Shown here: positions 1 to 14,704 of the stretch, in pieces
How positions within the stretch are numbered: position 1 is the first letter of the stretch
Layout of the letters: each line of letters begins with the position of its first letter
DNA from: Pachyseris speciosa
Taxonomy: Eukaryota > Cnidaria > Anthozoa > Scleractinia > Pachyseridae
Length of the DNA stretch: 64,000 nucleotides
Assembly (NCBI GenBank): GCA_016490735.1
Contig: JAEMWC010001109.1
Span: 141,001 to 205,000, forward strand
Direction of reading: 5' to 3'
Notes under the pieces: generated by a model
Told to the model about the DNA's origin: nothing
The model's database searches: none
What the model saw: only the letters and a program-made list of their open reading frames with translations
Made by a program: the position numbers and the translations under genes

Positions 1-73
1 AAGGAATAACGTCTTTTGATACATCGTCTTTAATGCAAAGTTTTTTGAGTTGATTTGTTGTTTCTTCTTGTAG

Positions 74-3000
74 GTGTGGTTCCGGAGGGAACTTACGAGC
101 TGTGCTCTAGAACACAGAGGTATCCTGTGACACCAGGTGAGGACGCCATTGGGTTGCCTATGGCACCATAACCATTTGTTTCAAGGTTTTTGATATTCAC
201 TTAAATCTCTATATGCGGATTCAATTAAACAGAAGTACTTTTTTGAATTAAAAACCACAGTCTGCAGGCCTCCTGCTTTGTTTTCTGTTTTCGTTATCTG
301 TATGTAAAAAAAAAATCATAAATGAACGAATGAACGAACGAACGAATGATTGATTGATTGATCGATTGATTGATTAAATGGATGAATGAGTGAATGAGTG
401 AATGAATTAAGCAACAAAGAAAACATGAATTGAATTCACTTTCCTTATATTGTTCTGTCAATACACCTTATTCCAAAATGGCGGCCAATTTATTATTCTT
501 TTGTTTGCATGTTAATTAGCCCTCTTTGCCTCGTCAACATATATAAAATACAACAGAATTTTGAAGTGAAAATGAGGCAAAGAGGGCTAATTAACATGCA
601 AACAAAAGAATAACAACATGGTCGTTATTTTGGTATTGATCCCGTTTTATTGTCCACACCAGACATGATCAAAGCAGGCAAGTGGGTGATGTCATTCCAG
701 TGGCGCATGCGCGGTATTGAACTCCACTGTGACACCAACATTGGCAAGCACCTGTCATCTTTGGGTCAGACGCTGACCGCATTGGCGGGTGAGCCCGACG
801 TGGCAAACATCGATTCTGTGACGGAGCTTCAAGACAGGGACCCCTCCCTTGATACTACTGACTTGGGCAGAGATGAGGTGGACAATATAGGAGGATCGTT
901 GGATGGGAAGAAATCCAGAAATATCGAGAAAAATATGTGGGAGCAAGCGCGCAAGGTCAATGAGCTTAAGTGAGTAGGATGCTGGAACTGGTTTTTCGCC
1001 GAGTCAGAAGGGGCTTGGTTCTATTCTCGATTTGACGTCACAAACTGCTTTCGATGCATGTTTACAAAGACTTAATGCGATGTAAATCAGTTTGTGACGT
1101 CAAATCGAGAACAGACCCAAGCCCTTTCTGACTTGGTCGTAAGACAGGCGATGGCCAGATTTTGCAACTTTTACAGCCTATGAAAAGTCAAGATAACTAG
1201 TCAAGATTTGGTAAAAAAAAAGGCGCAATGCGTTCAAACAGGTGTAAAGATTTATTAAAACGAAAAATAAAATTGGTGTTAGGTACACTTTAAAGGGAAA
1301 ATTTAAAGTGTGGCTCCTGGCTGGGAATACAGTTCAAACTGTAGATAAAATTAGCAAATGTTTGGAAAACACTGCCACCGCTTGCCACTTTTGTAGGAGA
1401 AAAAACGACGTGGAAGCTTACGTTATGGAGCAGGAAACAAGACGACTGCAGGATCTCGAGAGCGCAGTCTTCAATGAGTTTCGCAAAGATGTGCGCAAGA
1501 AACTCAGACGGCAGTCACGAACTGGGCGACCATCAACACAGAAAACAGAGTTGGATAGGTATAGCTTCGTTTGTCATTTTTTGAAACTAATATGGTATTT
1601 TATCTCATAAAATGATCGCGTTGGTAGCAAAATCGTACAAAAGATCACTTCTTTAGCGTGATCTGAAAATACTTTAAGGAAACTGTTTTATAATTTTCTG
1701 GGGATAAAGTTTTCGGCACATTTTGAACATTCATTCTTGAAATTTTGGACATATCACTGTGCGGAGATAGATCGTGTGAATGATATTGAATTTTTAACAG
1801 AACAGATGAACAGAACAAACAGTACGACATTCGTTGAGTAACCAACGAAAAGAACAAGTTGACGACTGCATGAATGTTACTCATTCAGTTTGAGGTAGTT
1901 TGTTCGGGCGGAAAATTTTCGGACATATTTGCGTCGTGTAGTTTATTTGCGTGAAAATGTTTGTGATTTAAGTAACTTCAGAGGCAGGCATTGGTGTTCA
2001 TACACAGGTCCAAACTACTCAACAGAAGAGTGAAATCCGAGAGGGTGCGAGGATCAAGAACCCGATCAAGATTAAGACCTCAAGTCAGTAGCGATGCGGA
2101 CGAATTGGAGAGCGAAATGGTTGAGATGCCATCCACTCCTCGCAAACATGGAAACAGTTTTTTCTCGGGCGACGCTCCGATAATAACCTGTGAGGACGAG
2201 TCGGAGAATGCTATCTTTGGTGTACGCTCGCCCTCGCTTCCTGACATTTTAAACGTTGGTGTTAAGGCAAGTAAACCGACAAACGATGCTGCAAGCACAC
2301 CGCACCAAGAGGGGGAGGGTGGTGCGGGTCCAAGAGTAACTTTCAGGACCCCTAGTGAGTCTGACAATGAGAGCATGACGTCACAGAAGTCGAGTCTTAC
2401 GCAACAGCAGTCTCAACAGCAGCAGAATCTTGACTTTGAACTGGATGTGGCGGTGGATATCGACAGTGGAAAATGTGTGTTTTATCCTGCGGACGACGGG
2501 GAGAAAGACGAAACAACCCAAGCCAAGTAATTATACAATTATTATTATATATTACGTCATCATCGACGTTGTCGTCATCATCGTCATTAGGGACCTTAAG
2601 CAACCCGGGCCCAGTTGCTCGAAGCATTATTAGCGCTAACCAGGGTTAAACACCATGACAACCTCCAGGTTTTAATACATCTTAACCAATGGTCATCGCT
2701 AACCATGCTTCGAGCAACTCAGCCCAGGACGGCAACGGCAACGAGGAAAACTAAATAATGGGCTTAATGAGATAAAACAATCACTCTGCACGTGCATTTT
2801 GCATTTTGGTACATTTCTCTTCAAAACAACAACGTGAAATGACTAAATTTTATGTTTACTTGAGAACGTGAGCGTATGACGGCAAATTTTTCTTTCTTTT
2901 TCCTTACTTTGATGTCGTTGATAGTAATTTAGTTCCTGGACATATCGCCAGTGTTTTCCAAGTTAAACAAATTGGAATAATCGCGAAAGAGTTACAGAAA

Positions 3001-6000
3001 CGAGAAGTTGTCGTTTAATCAGAGACGTGGGTGCAATGAGATATAAAATATAAAAATGCTCTTTTTAAGTGACGAAGTGCTTACTAGGAAGTAGTTATTG
3101 AAGGGTTACGTTAATTTTAATTACATGAAAGTGGAGCACTTTCTGGGCATTTTGGGCATGGCAATTTGAAAATTCGCCACTGATCAGCTCGTAAAGTTCT
3201 TTGCTGTACGGCTCGGTGTTAAACGATAGCGTCCTCTAGGATTCGCTGTAATACGTTTTAATTAATTTCTCTTCTTTATTTAGAACCTCTGGGAAACGAT
3301 TCCAGCTGTTTGACCCCACTCGCGGAAAGTTGTCAACGCCTGTATTCCAAACAAATCTAGGGCAGAAGCGAAACAAACAAGGTGCCCAAGAGAAAGCTCA
3401 ACCAGAGGACACTAAACTACTGCTTCCAGCTGTAGAGGTTAGAGTACACTACCACTCTAACATAGATTCTGAAAGCGTGGGACCCCCGGGTTCGCCTGCT
3501 GTACCTTGGGGTACTGACGTATCCACTGACAGTGAGCAATCTACGCCGCTTTTTTACCTCGATGCACAAGATCAGGGGGGTGCAGGCATGGAAACACCAC
3601 ACCTCAACACCACCTCTAACAGAAAGATTGTGAAGAAAGCAGGACTCTACGTGTGGGTGCTTTTCCAAGCTCTTCCTCAAGAAATGGTGTTGAAACCGCG
3701 CTTGTTGGATTTCATAGATCAGGCGCTGGAACCAATCAGCGTTCCGCGCGAAGAGGAAGTGGTTGATGGCGGAGGGGTAACTTCTGGTGATGATAGTGAT
3801 ACTGAAGGGAATGTCGGAGGCTCCGTCGTGTCGTCCTCGATGTCGGAGCATTCGTCATTTCCGGTGGATGTGGTGGTTGTGCTCCGGGTTCAGCCGTCTG
3901 ACATTCGCTTCAGCTGCCTCCCTGTGTCCCGTGTGGAATGCATGCTTCGGCTTCCTGCCCTGGATGTCGTGTTCTCATCCAACTCCAGCCCAAACAAGTC
4001 TCCCATGCAGACTCCGTCCTCGCGTTTTGGCAATCGCGACCCCACTCGTTTAAAGACTGACCAGTTGGACACCACCTTGGCTCCCTCCACCCTAACCTTT
4101 GATAGCGGTGGTATCAGCTTCACTGTGTGCCTTTCCCGCTTCTCATTCTGTATCTTCCATCCGTACGGCAAACAGCACACAGCTGCCGGTCGTACATCTA
4201 GTTCACCTTCAGATGTTGAAGACAACACCGAGGAAAGTCGTCCCCGGTTTCGTTTTGCCCCATCCCAGCTACTTTCTGGGAAGAAAGACTCCCTTAGTTT
4301 AAACGTGGAGTTCGTGAAGTTTAATCTGTCACGTCGGCGAGTCGGGTCCACTGGTAGCGTGCAGGATGATAAAAACAAGACACCATCACCAGATCTTCTG
4401 GCCGGGACGGGGACTGGGTCCTCAACGGTTGTCAAGGTTTCAGGTGAACTACCTTAAAGTCATTGTTTTTGAAAAAAAGTGAAAATTTTGTAACAAGTTT
4501 ATTGGTAATTCTCCTCATAATTATCTAGCGATGTCAGACGATACTGGGTTGTTCTGAAGTAGCAGTTTCGGTAGTGAATTTCTGTTTGGGTTTATGTCAC
4601 CGACTTTCCAAAATCCTTCGAAAGGCTGACAACACGTCTGGTTTGTATTCCAGTTCAAATGTTTTTCACGACTGAAATTTTGTTAGAGATTAAAGTATTA
4701 GAATATTGAAGTTTTGATGATTTGTAACCAGGTATCTGTGACATTGGCTCGGCAACCTTTAACTATGACATGCGACGCTTGAACGAGATCTTGGACTTTC
4801 CAAAAGCCTGGTACAAGAGAGGGCTTGTCCAGCGGTTATTCCTAGGAAAGGAGGGATCGTACGCCACTAAGACGTCAGCAGAGGGAACGGACCGGGGCAC
4901 TGAGGTGCAAACTCCAAGTAAACCCACGGATGATGAAATGAAACGAAGGTAAATCGTGTAATTCGAGTTACTCAAGTGACTCACAAGTTATACAGGGAAG
5001 AGCGTCAATCAGAACCGTCAATCATGATATGCCGTTTTTGAACAACACTATACTATTATGCACCATTTTAGTTATGCAAGCTTCTGACATAATACGCCAT
5101 TTTGCTAATGATCAGCTCCTGGTGAATTGTGGGTAGATCCAGTCCTTTGTGGGAGCAAACGGTCAAAATTACGATTTCAAATTACGTCCTAAAATGACCG
5201 TTTGCCCCCACAAAGGACTGGATCTACCCACAATTCACCAGGAACTGATCATTGGCAAAATGGTGTATTAAGTAACCCCGGCGGCTTATGTGATGACTTA
5301 AAGGGGCAGTGTCATGCTATTGTACCATCACTTTAAAAAGCTTAAAACTGCCAATGTATCAGTGGAAACCTTAAAATAATGGTCTAGTTTTGTTGCCAAA
5401 GACTGTAGTACTGCATTGACACCATAAACCTCTCTATTCCATGTAAGATGACGAGGATGGAAATGGATTACAAGTTTTTTCAAAATTTCAAGCTATGCTT
5501 TGAAAAATCAGCAAAAAAATCATTATGGTTAGCTCTTCCTGCTAAAATTTCATTGGAATTCATCTTGCTGATTCTATAGGAGCATTTTTTGCACGATAAC
5601 AGGTAAAAGGGAGTAATTTTGGCAGAATTGAACCAAAAACAACAAAAATCCCGGTGACAGTGCTCCTTTAACTGGGGAGATCCACCATAACTATTGCAGT
5701 TGCAATAAATACAAGCAAGGCGGGGTGAATCGTGTAACCTGTGCCAAATGCGGCAAACATGCAACCGATATCAAATGCGGGAAAACACGTGGCCGGTGCC
5801 CGCCTGGGGAAAAATGAAATCGGTGTTAAGCGAGGAAACGCTTGCACTCGGTGAGAAGCGCGGGAACATGAGCACTCAGTGCCAAGCGCGGGAACACGTG
5901 GAGCCAGTGTCACGGGTGCGCTGGCTGTAGTCGCACGCTCATGACAATATAGTTTATTCGTGTCTCTCTTCGTTTTATAGATCTGCTTCTTTGAACGAGA

Positions 6001-9000
6001 AAGTGATCTCTGGAATTACGCCTCCACTGTGAAGCGCCGGTCACTTTCACTGTTTAGGTCCATGTCGGAGTCGCATGAGGAACCAGTGCCATCCACACCG
6101 GCCAAGTCACCACCAACCAGGCATAAACCAGGTTAGTTCGTGGCTTGTCGCTGTTCTTAGTGCAAGTGTAAACGTAAACCAAAGGCCGGCTCTCTACTAG
6201 AGAAAGTACGACTCAGTGCCAGCTAGACAGCAAAGCAAATGCTTTCAATCTTACCTTGATTTTGCAATCATATTAACCTCTTCACTGTTTTCTTGTTAAC
6301 AGGTCACCGAAAAGTAGCCTCATCTGGCGGCAGTTTTTTTGGTTTCCTTCAAACGTCACCCAGTCTCTTTCGGTCAATGACTATGAGCGGGACTAAACAC
6401 GGTCTACTAAGTCCCTCAGCAACCTCGCCTCCTTATGCCAGAAGACGGTCATCGGTATCTGGTAAGGAACAAGAAATAGTTCTTTGACAATAAATGCGCC
6501 AGTTGTGAACTTATAAAAGGCTGTTGTTGTTAGATGTTAGGTAGCTTAAGCAACGACGACGACGACGGCAACGAAAACGTTATTTCGAAATATATCTTCT
6601 CGTTTTTGTAACTCTTTCACGATTATTCCAAATTGCTGAACTTAAAAAACGCTGGCGAACTGTCCAGGAACTAAATTGCTATGAACGACGTCAAAGTTAG
6701 GCATAACTTGCCGTCATGCGTTCACGTTCTCGAGAAAACATAAAATTTGGTCATTTCACGTTGTTGTTTTGCAGAGGACGGCAAAGAAATGTACCAAACT
6801 GTAAAACGCACGTGCAGAGTCATTGTTTTTTCTCATTAAGCCTATTGTTTTGTGACGTTCTCGTTGTCGTCGTCGTCCTCGTCGTCGTCCTCGTTGCTTA
6901 AGCTCCCTATTTTCGCTCTAGTGATTCATTTGGCAGAGAACACTAAGGGGGGGGGGGGGGGGGTATCTGGATTACCCACTTCTGAGAGAATTTTATGTTT
7001 CTCTTATTTTCACCCCCTCCCTCTGAAATGCCGTGTGGTCCTGGTTCACATTCCCCTTATTTGCAAGATCTGCTCCCGTTACTCCCGGATTCTTGTCCCT
7101 CTGTCATCGGGATATCCCCCACCCGACATCGATCCTCTCACGTTAACAACTAAATGTGAGAATGTGCTGATCAGCTGTCTTTTATTAAAATACTGTTTTT
7201 GGCGTCTAAAATTTATACGTCAGTTAAAAACTGATTTACAAAGCTTTCTTCCCTCAATTTTTTCCTGATGTTCCTACGTCTTGATATTTTGCTGTACAGG
7301 TGCCAAGAAGGTCTTTAGTCCTGAACGGACGGAACTCAAAGTAATCGAAAGTAACTCAGAAACTGAAGTAGATGGTGGTACTCTGAGCCATTCCTCCTCG
7401 TCCAGTCTCGGAGGGACTAAGTCCAAGTGGGAGACGGTTGTTGTTGTGGCCGTAAATCTATCAAGACTTGATATGTCGACTAATATGGGCAGCGTCATGG
7501 GCCAGACACTGTAAGAGCATGCGTTCAGTGTTCTTCTTACTAAGTGGTTTTGTTTATCCATACAGCTAATCATCGGTCGTTAATTAACTACTTCAGTCTT
7601 CATCTGCTATTCAGTCCTGTAAAGAGCCTGTATTTGCATGCTACTCGTCTGCTAAGACTCTTTCTGCTGCGCCACTTTTCCGTTTGTAAATGCTATTTTT
7701 TCTCTTGTCGCACTGGAAGATTTTTGGTTTGTATGTAATGTGTTTCTGTTGTTAATCGTATTACGTATTCGAAAACTATTCTACGGGAACTTTATTTTTA
7801 ACTCTACACTCTGACCACGTTGCCCACGAGCAACTCATTTCCAGTCCCTTTTCTTGTGTATTCAGGTGGAGCACAAGCGACCTTCGTTCTCAGTGTCACG
7901 TGACCCTCACTAACACTGGCCGGCGAGATCTGAAGGGGTCCGTGAGTGTCAGACAAGCCTTATATGAAGCACGCAGCGGAATTGTTGGCGGACATATTGA
8001 AATACAAGAGTTTAAGATGCGAGGTACCAAATAATTTGTCAACAGTCTTTGATAGCCTGTACCAATTCAATGGGAGTCTAGAATCCCTTCATGGATACCG
8101 GAGAGGATTCTCTGGTACTTGGGGGCCAAAATTTATCATTTTTCTTTTGAAAAGATGAGGAATCGGAGCATATTTACCAAACATAGTATTCGTTAATTTG
8201 TCCCTCAAATGTTTGCTCAAGAGGCCTGGGGTCAACGAGAAAGGATGGGGGTGGGGTGGGAGAGAAAGAAAACTGCGAGAAAAAAGGCGAGAAAAGCAAA
8301 CTTAGCATTAGGGAGCGTGGAAAAGTTAAGAGCATCATGACATATCAAACTGAGGTAATAAATACTAATGGTATGTCGATTCAACTGCAGTTTAACACGT
8401 CTTTATTAAGCAGACATAATAATGCCTTTTCCTGTTGTCAGCTGATGTTAACGAGGAGCGTGGCTGTAACCCGCAGCACTTGATTCACATGGGTCTGCGG
8501 TACGCTGAGGCGCGGATTGATTACATGGGCACATGTATACTGATGGGAAACCTGTCTAAATTCAAGACAGACCTGCGTGACGAGTGGAAACTGCAAGAGA
8601 CCACTAGTCCTTCCACCGGTGGTAATCAACAAACCAACGAGTGGTGTGTAGAAAGTCATCGGTCGATCTCGTTTCTGACTTAGAATAAATAAAAGATGTA
8701 TTGTTTAATGAGTGCACATAGATACTCGGCTGAGGAAATCCGAGTTCTTCCAACACGGGTGTATTTGACAATCCTTAAATGGAGTTGAAACCGTTACCTT
8801 CTGATCATTAAGTCTGGATGCTCTACCACTGAGCTGTAGGAACCTTTTGGGAGCTCGTCTTTACTCCCACAAACTTCATTCATTTTGTGATGGTTATACT
8901 AAATAGCTATAAGCTTTTGAATTCATTTTCTCATTACTTTTCTTGCGGTTACGTTTGTTACCTTCAATTCTTTAGATAATTTATTCGAACATGAACGCGA

Positions 9001-12000
9001 ACCAGTGAACGCGAAAATCTACATGCACGGTGACTTGGCGTGGAATGATTTCAAGATCATGATCTGCCGCTCCACCACGCCTGACATGGTGAAGATGGTC
9101 GCTAAGATACAGGAGTTCCTTGCACAGCAGCACAGGAACAGCATCCGGGCTCTTTCATCTCTTCGGCCCCATATCCCGCTCACCATTGGAGATGTGATGA
9201 CATCATTGTCGACCCCAGTCTCAACAGGATCACAAGTCGGCTACAAAGAGGAGAATATAGATGGTTGGTGTTGTTTGTGTTATTGTTTTTGTTGGTGTTT
9301 TTCTTCAGACAGTGGGACAAACAAATAAACAAAATAATAGATTAATACAAAAAGGGGCTGTCGAATCAAGAAAAAATTATATCTTAGTTATCAACTTCCG
9401 GTCAGTGGCGTTTTAGTGATAGTGAAACAAATCTGAGAAATAAACGTCTCAAGTGGAACAGGACAGATTAAGAATTCCAACCGGGAGGAGGTAGGTGGGA
9501 TTCTCAATCTTTAGTGCACCTAACCCCCAAAAATATTTTTCGCTTAAACTTTGCACCAGTTCGAAACACACAGCACCTTTTTAAAACCAAATCTTGACTT
9601 TTTATAGGCTGTGAAAGTTACGACATGTAGCCATCATCTGTCCCACGACTGAGCTAGTAAGAAGCATGGGTTTATTCGTTACTTGAGGTCACAAACTGAT
9701 TTGTTAAGTCTTTGTAAACATGCATACAAATCAGTTTGTGACGTCAAATAAGGAATAAACCCATGTCCCTTACTAGCTCGGTTGTGTAGCAGATGATGGC
9801 TAGATTTCGTAACTTTTACAGCTTATAAAAGGTTAATATTTGGTTTAAAAAGGCACAAAAAGGCGCAATGCAGGTGCAAAGACTTGTTTAAGTGAAAAAA
9901 TATTTCGGGGCTAAGTGCACTTTAATCTAGAAACCACTTGTAATCTGGGACCACAGGATCACAAGATCAGCGCCCTAACCACTCTACTACGCTGCCTCCC
10001 TGAATATGAAACCACTGTGAAGCGTAGGTAACCTACCTGCCCTAGAAACCGCGGACAAAATTTTGTTTAGCTGGTCTCCAAATTAGCTTTTGTTTTGTTA
10101 AGAGTGACTTATAGATTTTAGTCTGTCTAACGCCAGACTCCTCAAAGAGCAACCCAGTATCCCCTCTGAATTTACTATTATCGTTAATTGTCAAGTTGCT
10201 CTGAATTTATGATTACAGTTAATTTAGAACACTAACAGTCTGAAAGGAATTCTGGGAAGTTTTTGTTGTAAAAGGACAATTAGCAGTGTTCGGACAGGAC
10301 TCAAACCTACGAATCCTCGCTTTGTAATCCTCTCCTCTAACCACTAGAGCACCACGTCGCTGGTTGAACAAAACTCAATTTTTAAACAATTTAATTCATG
10401 CGCTTATTCTACACCCTGTAGTAAGCCTATATAATTACTCGCTAAAAAAAATTAGAAAGTGAATGGAAAAGGTCAATCACCAAACCTTAACAAAAAGCTA
10501 ACCATTTAAAATCAGCGCTTAGGCCTAATCACTGCAGATCAGTGATATTCTATGCAAGACTATCAAATATTTAATAATACAACTTCCCGTCGTCTTGTTC
10601 TTCAGTGGTCTAGTGGTAAATAGCCGTTCCTAGTAGCGCTGGGTAGTTCCGGGTTCAAATCCAGTCCAAATAATATGAATTTTTTTATTTGTTCTTTTCT
10701 GAAACGTCCTTGGAAACAGTGTTCTAAATTAACGATAATCATAAATTCAAAGTAACTTGACAATTAACTATAATCGTTGATTCAAAGAGGAGATCATGTT
10801 GCAAAGAGAGACACCTTAGGGAGGTATACCGAAACCAGCAAATTATATATATCACTTTAAAAAAATTAGTTGATGAAAGGTATCCGGAACCCTCTCCGTT
10901 CATTTGAAGACAGTACACCATTTTGCTAAAGATCAGTCCTTGGTGAATTGTGGGTAGATCTAGTCTTTGTGGAGGTATACGGCCATTTTAGGACGTAATT
11001 TGAAATTGTAATTTTGACCGTTTGCCCCACAAAGGACTGGATCTACCCACAATTCACCAGGAACTCATCAGTGCACGCTAGAGATATTTCAGACCACATT
11101 TGCTGATTTTTATCATTTCAGGTCTTAAATATCAGCACTGGGGAAAAGTTTTAAATGCCGTTAGAGGTTTGAAACTGAGCGTCCTTAGCAGCGCTCTACC
11201 GGAGAGGGGCGTGTTACTGGGTGGAAGCTTAACCCTCCATGGCAAAGCTTTTTCTTTCGCCTGCTTTCATGGTGTGAACTTTCGCTCGCAGTCCTGGGTG
11301 CTGTTCACGCTTCAGAGACCTTATATGACGTTTACTAGTAAAGTGTGCACGGTGGAGAAAAGCTGTCAAGTGAGGCGAGTGAAAGCCGTACAGGATCTGT
11401 CACTGAAGCTAGGGCATGGCTCAGATGACACGCTCAGTGGAAAGCTGTCACCTTCTTCAGGTGAGGTGGCTGGGTGGATTGTGCCAAATAATCATCTCTC
11501 GAACCAAATAAAAGAGCATCGTACAACGAAATTGCATCGAATGTTACATGTTTATTCCTTCTTCGTATAATATACCACACAAGTGAATAGTGCTTTTCGC
11601 GCGCCCTGATTGGTTAACTCGGAGGTGATTAGCAAGTACTATTCACCTCCGAGCAGCACTCGCACGAGATTTTAGAATTTCTGACCGCTTGTCGGCATAT
11701 TGTCACACATAAAGTAATGTTTTGGTCCGCTAATTATTCAGCTTGTGTGGTATATACTAAAACAATTATTCACCTCAGTGTCGGTTAAGTGGTGGATATT
11801 TACCTCGCCGCTTCGTGGCCAGGTAAATATCCACAACTTTTCACCTCCACTTCGGTGAATAATTGTTAATTATTGTATGACTAGTGTTAGTAGCTGATAT
11901 AAAGCGCGCACTGATTGGTTAAGCGCAGCTAAGGGCTAGGGCATTATTTCCCTGAGATGCCCACGGGCCGATTACGGATTATTAAGATTAGGAAAGAAAA

Positions 12001-14668
12001 AAACAAAAGGTTATCCGAAGGCCACATTTGTTTTATTTGCATTGAAAATTGTTGCGACTGGAGAAAAAAACTGAAAACACGACCTGGAAAACTGCCAGTT
12101 TGACCTGGGTTTGAAACTATGAATGAATGGAGTAATCGCGCGCATTACGGGATGTGAAGTGACGACTTCCGCTTGAACTAAGGTTTTTTATTTTCTTTAG
12201 AACCGTTTCGTAAAGCCTTGTAATAAACAACTTTATAACCTTGACCGCTCGGTCGTTACGGGAAAATCAATACGGCAAGGCCTCAGTTTAAGATTTTCCC
12301 GTAACGACCAAACGGCCAAGGTTATGAAGTAGTTAGTATTGTGTTATCCAGACCTATTGTGCTAATGTAGTAATTAGAATTTACCTATGCGCTGATCTTC
12401 TAGTAGTCGTATGGCTTTTAAAGAGGCCCCGTATAGCATCCTTTTAATTTGATCGATTTCGTTGAACAATTTCACAGCACACGTAGGAATCATTCAGAAA
12501 GTCTCACGAGGCAGGAGGAACCCTCCATCCATGGGCAGCACAGTACAGGATTGGCTTAACTATGTGTGTGCTACCGGCGGGGACATCAGTCCTACAGAGG
12601 GCACGGCACCCGTCAGTTTTGATAAACCTCGCGCAGAAACCCTGTCCGGACCAGGGAAAGCCTCGAGTAAGGATCGGCGCTCGAGTTACACTGGCGGCTT
12701 CCGCTACGAACACGACACCGAGGCCATCTTCGTTATTCCGAAGTTCGAGGTTGAATTCCGATCTGAGCACGACATGCCAATGACCGCCATCGCTTCAAAG
12801 TGGGTTCGAAAGCGCAAGAGGTAAGACCGGCTGACACCGTGATCGCATTGTTACGGTAGCATCGCTTTTGGTGCCTAGTGCAATGTACGCTGTTACTCAC
12901 TTATTGTTGAAAGGTAATAAGCGTGTCAAAGTCCAACATTTTCAAAGTTTTAAATAGATTCGTACCATTTGTCATTTATTTGGCACCCGTCAGTTTGATA
13001 AACCTCGCGCAGAAACCCTGTCCGGACCAGGGAAAGCCTCGAGTAAGGATCGGCGCTCGAGTTACACTGGCGGCTTCCGCTACGAACACGACACCGAGGC
13101 CATCTTCGTTATTCCGAAGTTCGAGGTTGAATTCCGATCTGAGCACGACATGCCAATGACCGCCATCGCTTCAAAGTGGGTTCGAAAGCGCAAGAGGTAA
13201 GACGGCTGACACCGTGATCGCATTGTTACGGTAGCATCGCTTTTGGTGCCTAGTGCAATGTACGCTGTTACTCACTTATTGTTGAAAGGTAATAAGCGTG
13301 TCAAAGTCCAACATTTTCAAAGTTTTAAATAGATTCGTACCATTTGTCATTTATTTGATACCACTATAAAGTTAATAACGTATAACCATCAAAGTAAAGG
13401 TGCTTGAAACCGGTGTGAGTCACCGTAAAACATAACGGTCAGTATAAAGAGCACTCATTCCTGTATGTATAACGGACAAATCTTTAAATATGTGACTGAT
13501 CATCGCAGTTATGAACACTACTTAAGCAGTAGCGAAAATAAAGCCTGAAAAAATTTCAGGCTTGTACGGGATTCGAACCCACGACCTCTGCGATACCGGT
13601 GCAGCGCTCTACCGACTGAGCTAACAAGCCATCTGGGAGTTGGTCGTTTTGTTGGTCCGTAATATACCCGTGAGTGGTGAATATTTTCACTGCTGCTTAA
13701 GTAGTGTTCATAACTGCGATGATCAGTCACATATTTAATCATTATTCGCAGTTCAAATATATGATTTTCATACATTCATTCTCATATGGACAAATCTTTA
13801 GTTGAGTGATTTTGTCTTGCGTTACACAGTGCACTTCCCGTCACGCTCCTGCCCGTCACCCCAGCAAGTCCACATGTGGTGGAGACTAGCCTAAACTCAA
13901 CCTTCGATGATGGTCTTTGCGTGACAGTGGATGTGGGCCTTCTGTTCTTCTTGCATGACGTGGTGCAGACTTACATTAAAGAGAATGAGACGGCCTCCTC
14001 AGGTGCGCGCCAGTAACTTGTTTAGTGTACTTTCGTCAGATGTAAGCCTTCAGTGCTTTGCCCTCAACGGCATTAGTCTCACAGACCCTATGCGGCCTAT
14101 TTATTGTTTACCCTTTGCCCAGTATGTACCATAATGAGGATTCAGGCGTTGAGCTTTCAAAACTTAGTTGACGAACACCGCACTAAAAAGTTTTCGGGAC
14201 CCGTTTTGTATTTCCTTAGTAGTGATAATAATTTTTGGTGGAAGGACAACCTCGCATTAACCTGTTTTTCAAGATGGTCTTGGTGAAAGCGAAACGCTAT
14301 CAAAAACCCAAACAAGTTGAAATAACGAATGTTGACTAGAAGGCACAGACTTGTGAAATCTACAGACAAAAAGGACTAAATTTTGAGGTGTAGCTAATTA
14401 CAATTGATGATTAGAGCAGTTTTCGATTGAGTGTGGAAAGTAATTCTCGTTTGCTTTGCTTTCGCTCTGTGATTGGTTGGCAAAACTCGCGCCACTTTCT
14501 CAACCACTGATAATCAAGGTCAAAACCAATCGCGAGTTGCACGCGCGCATTTTCCCGCGCTTTTCGTCGGTTACCTTAATTGCTTCGTATTCTAATTGGT
14601 TCATTGCACTGTTTGCGTCTGTTGTGATTGCTCAGTATAATTGCTTTGGTTATGGTTTTACGACGCTC

Positions 14669-14704
<36 letters not shown>

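Noticed and set aside
12923..13159. Separate 78-codon gene in the second tandem copy
   Set aside because: The frame is out of register with the BLTP1 exon frame and exists only because the duplicated exon is open in two frames.
13560..13631. tRNA-Thr gene on the - strand
   Set aside because: A and B boxes are good, but the anticodon loop has C at position 33, the anticodon stem is mispaired at its last pair, and the 3' end runs straight into a repeated SINE tail; it is better explained as a SINE head.
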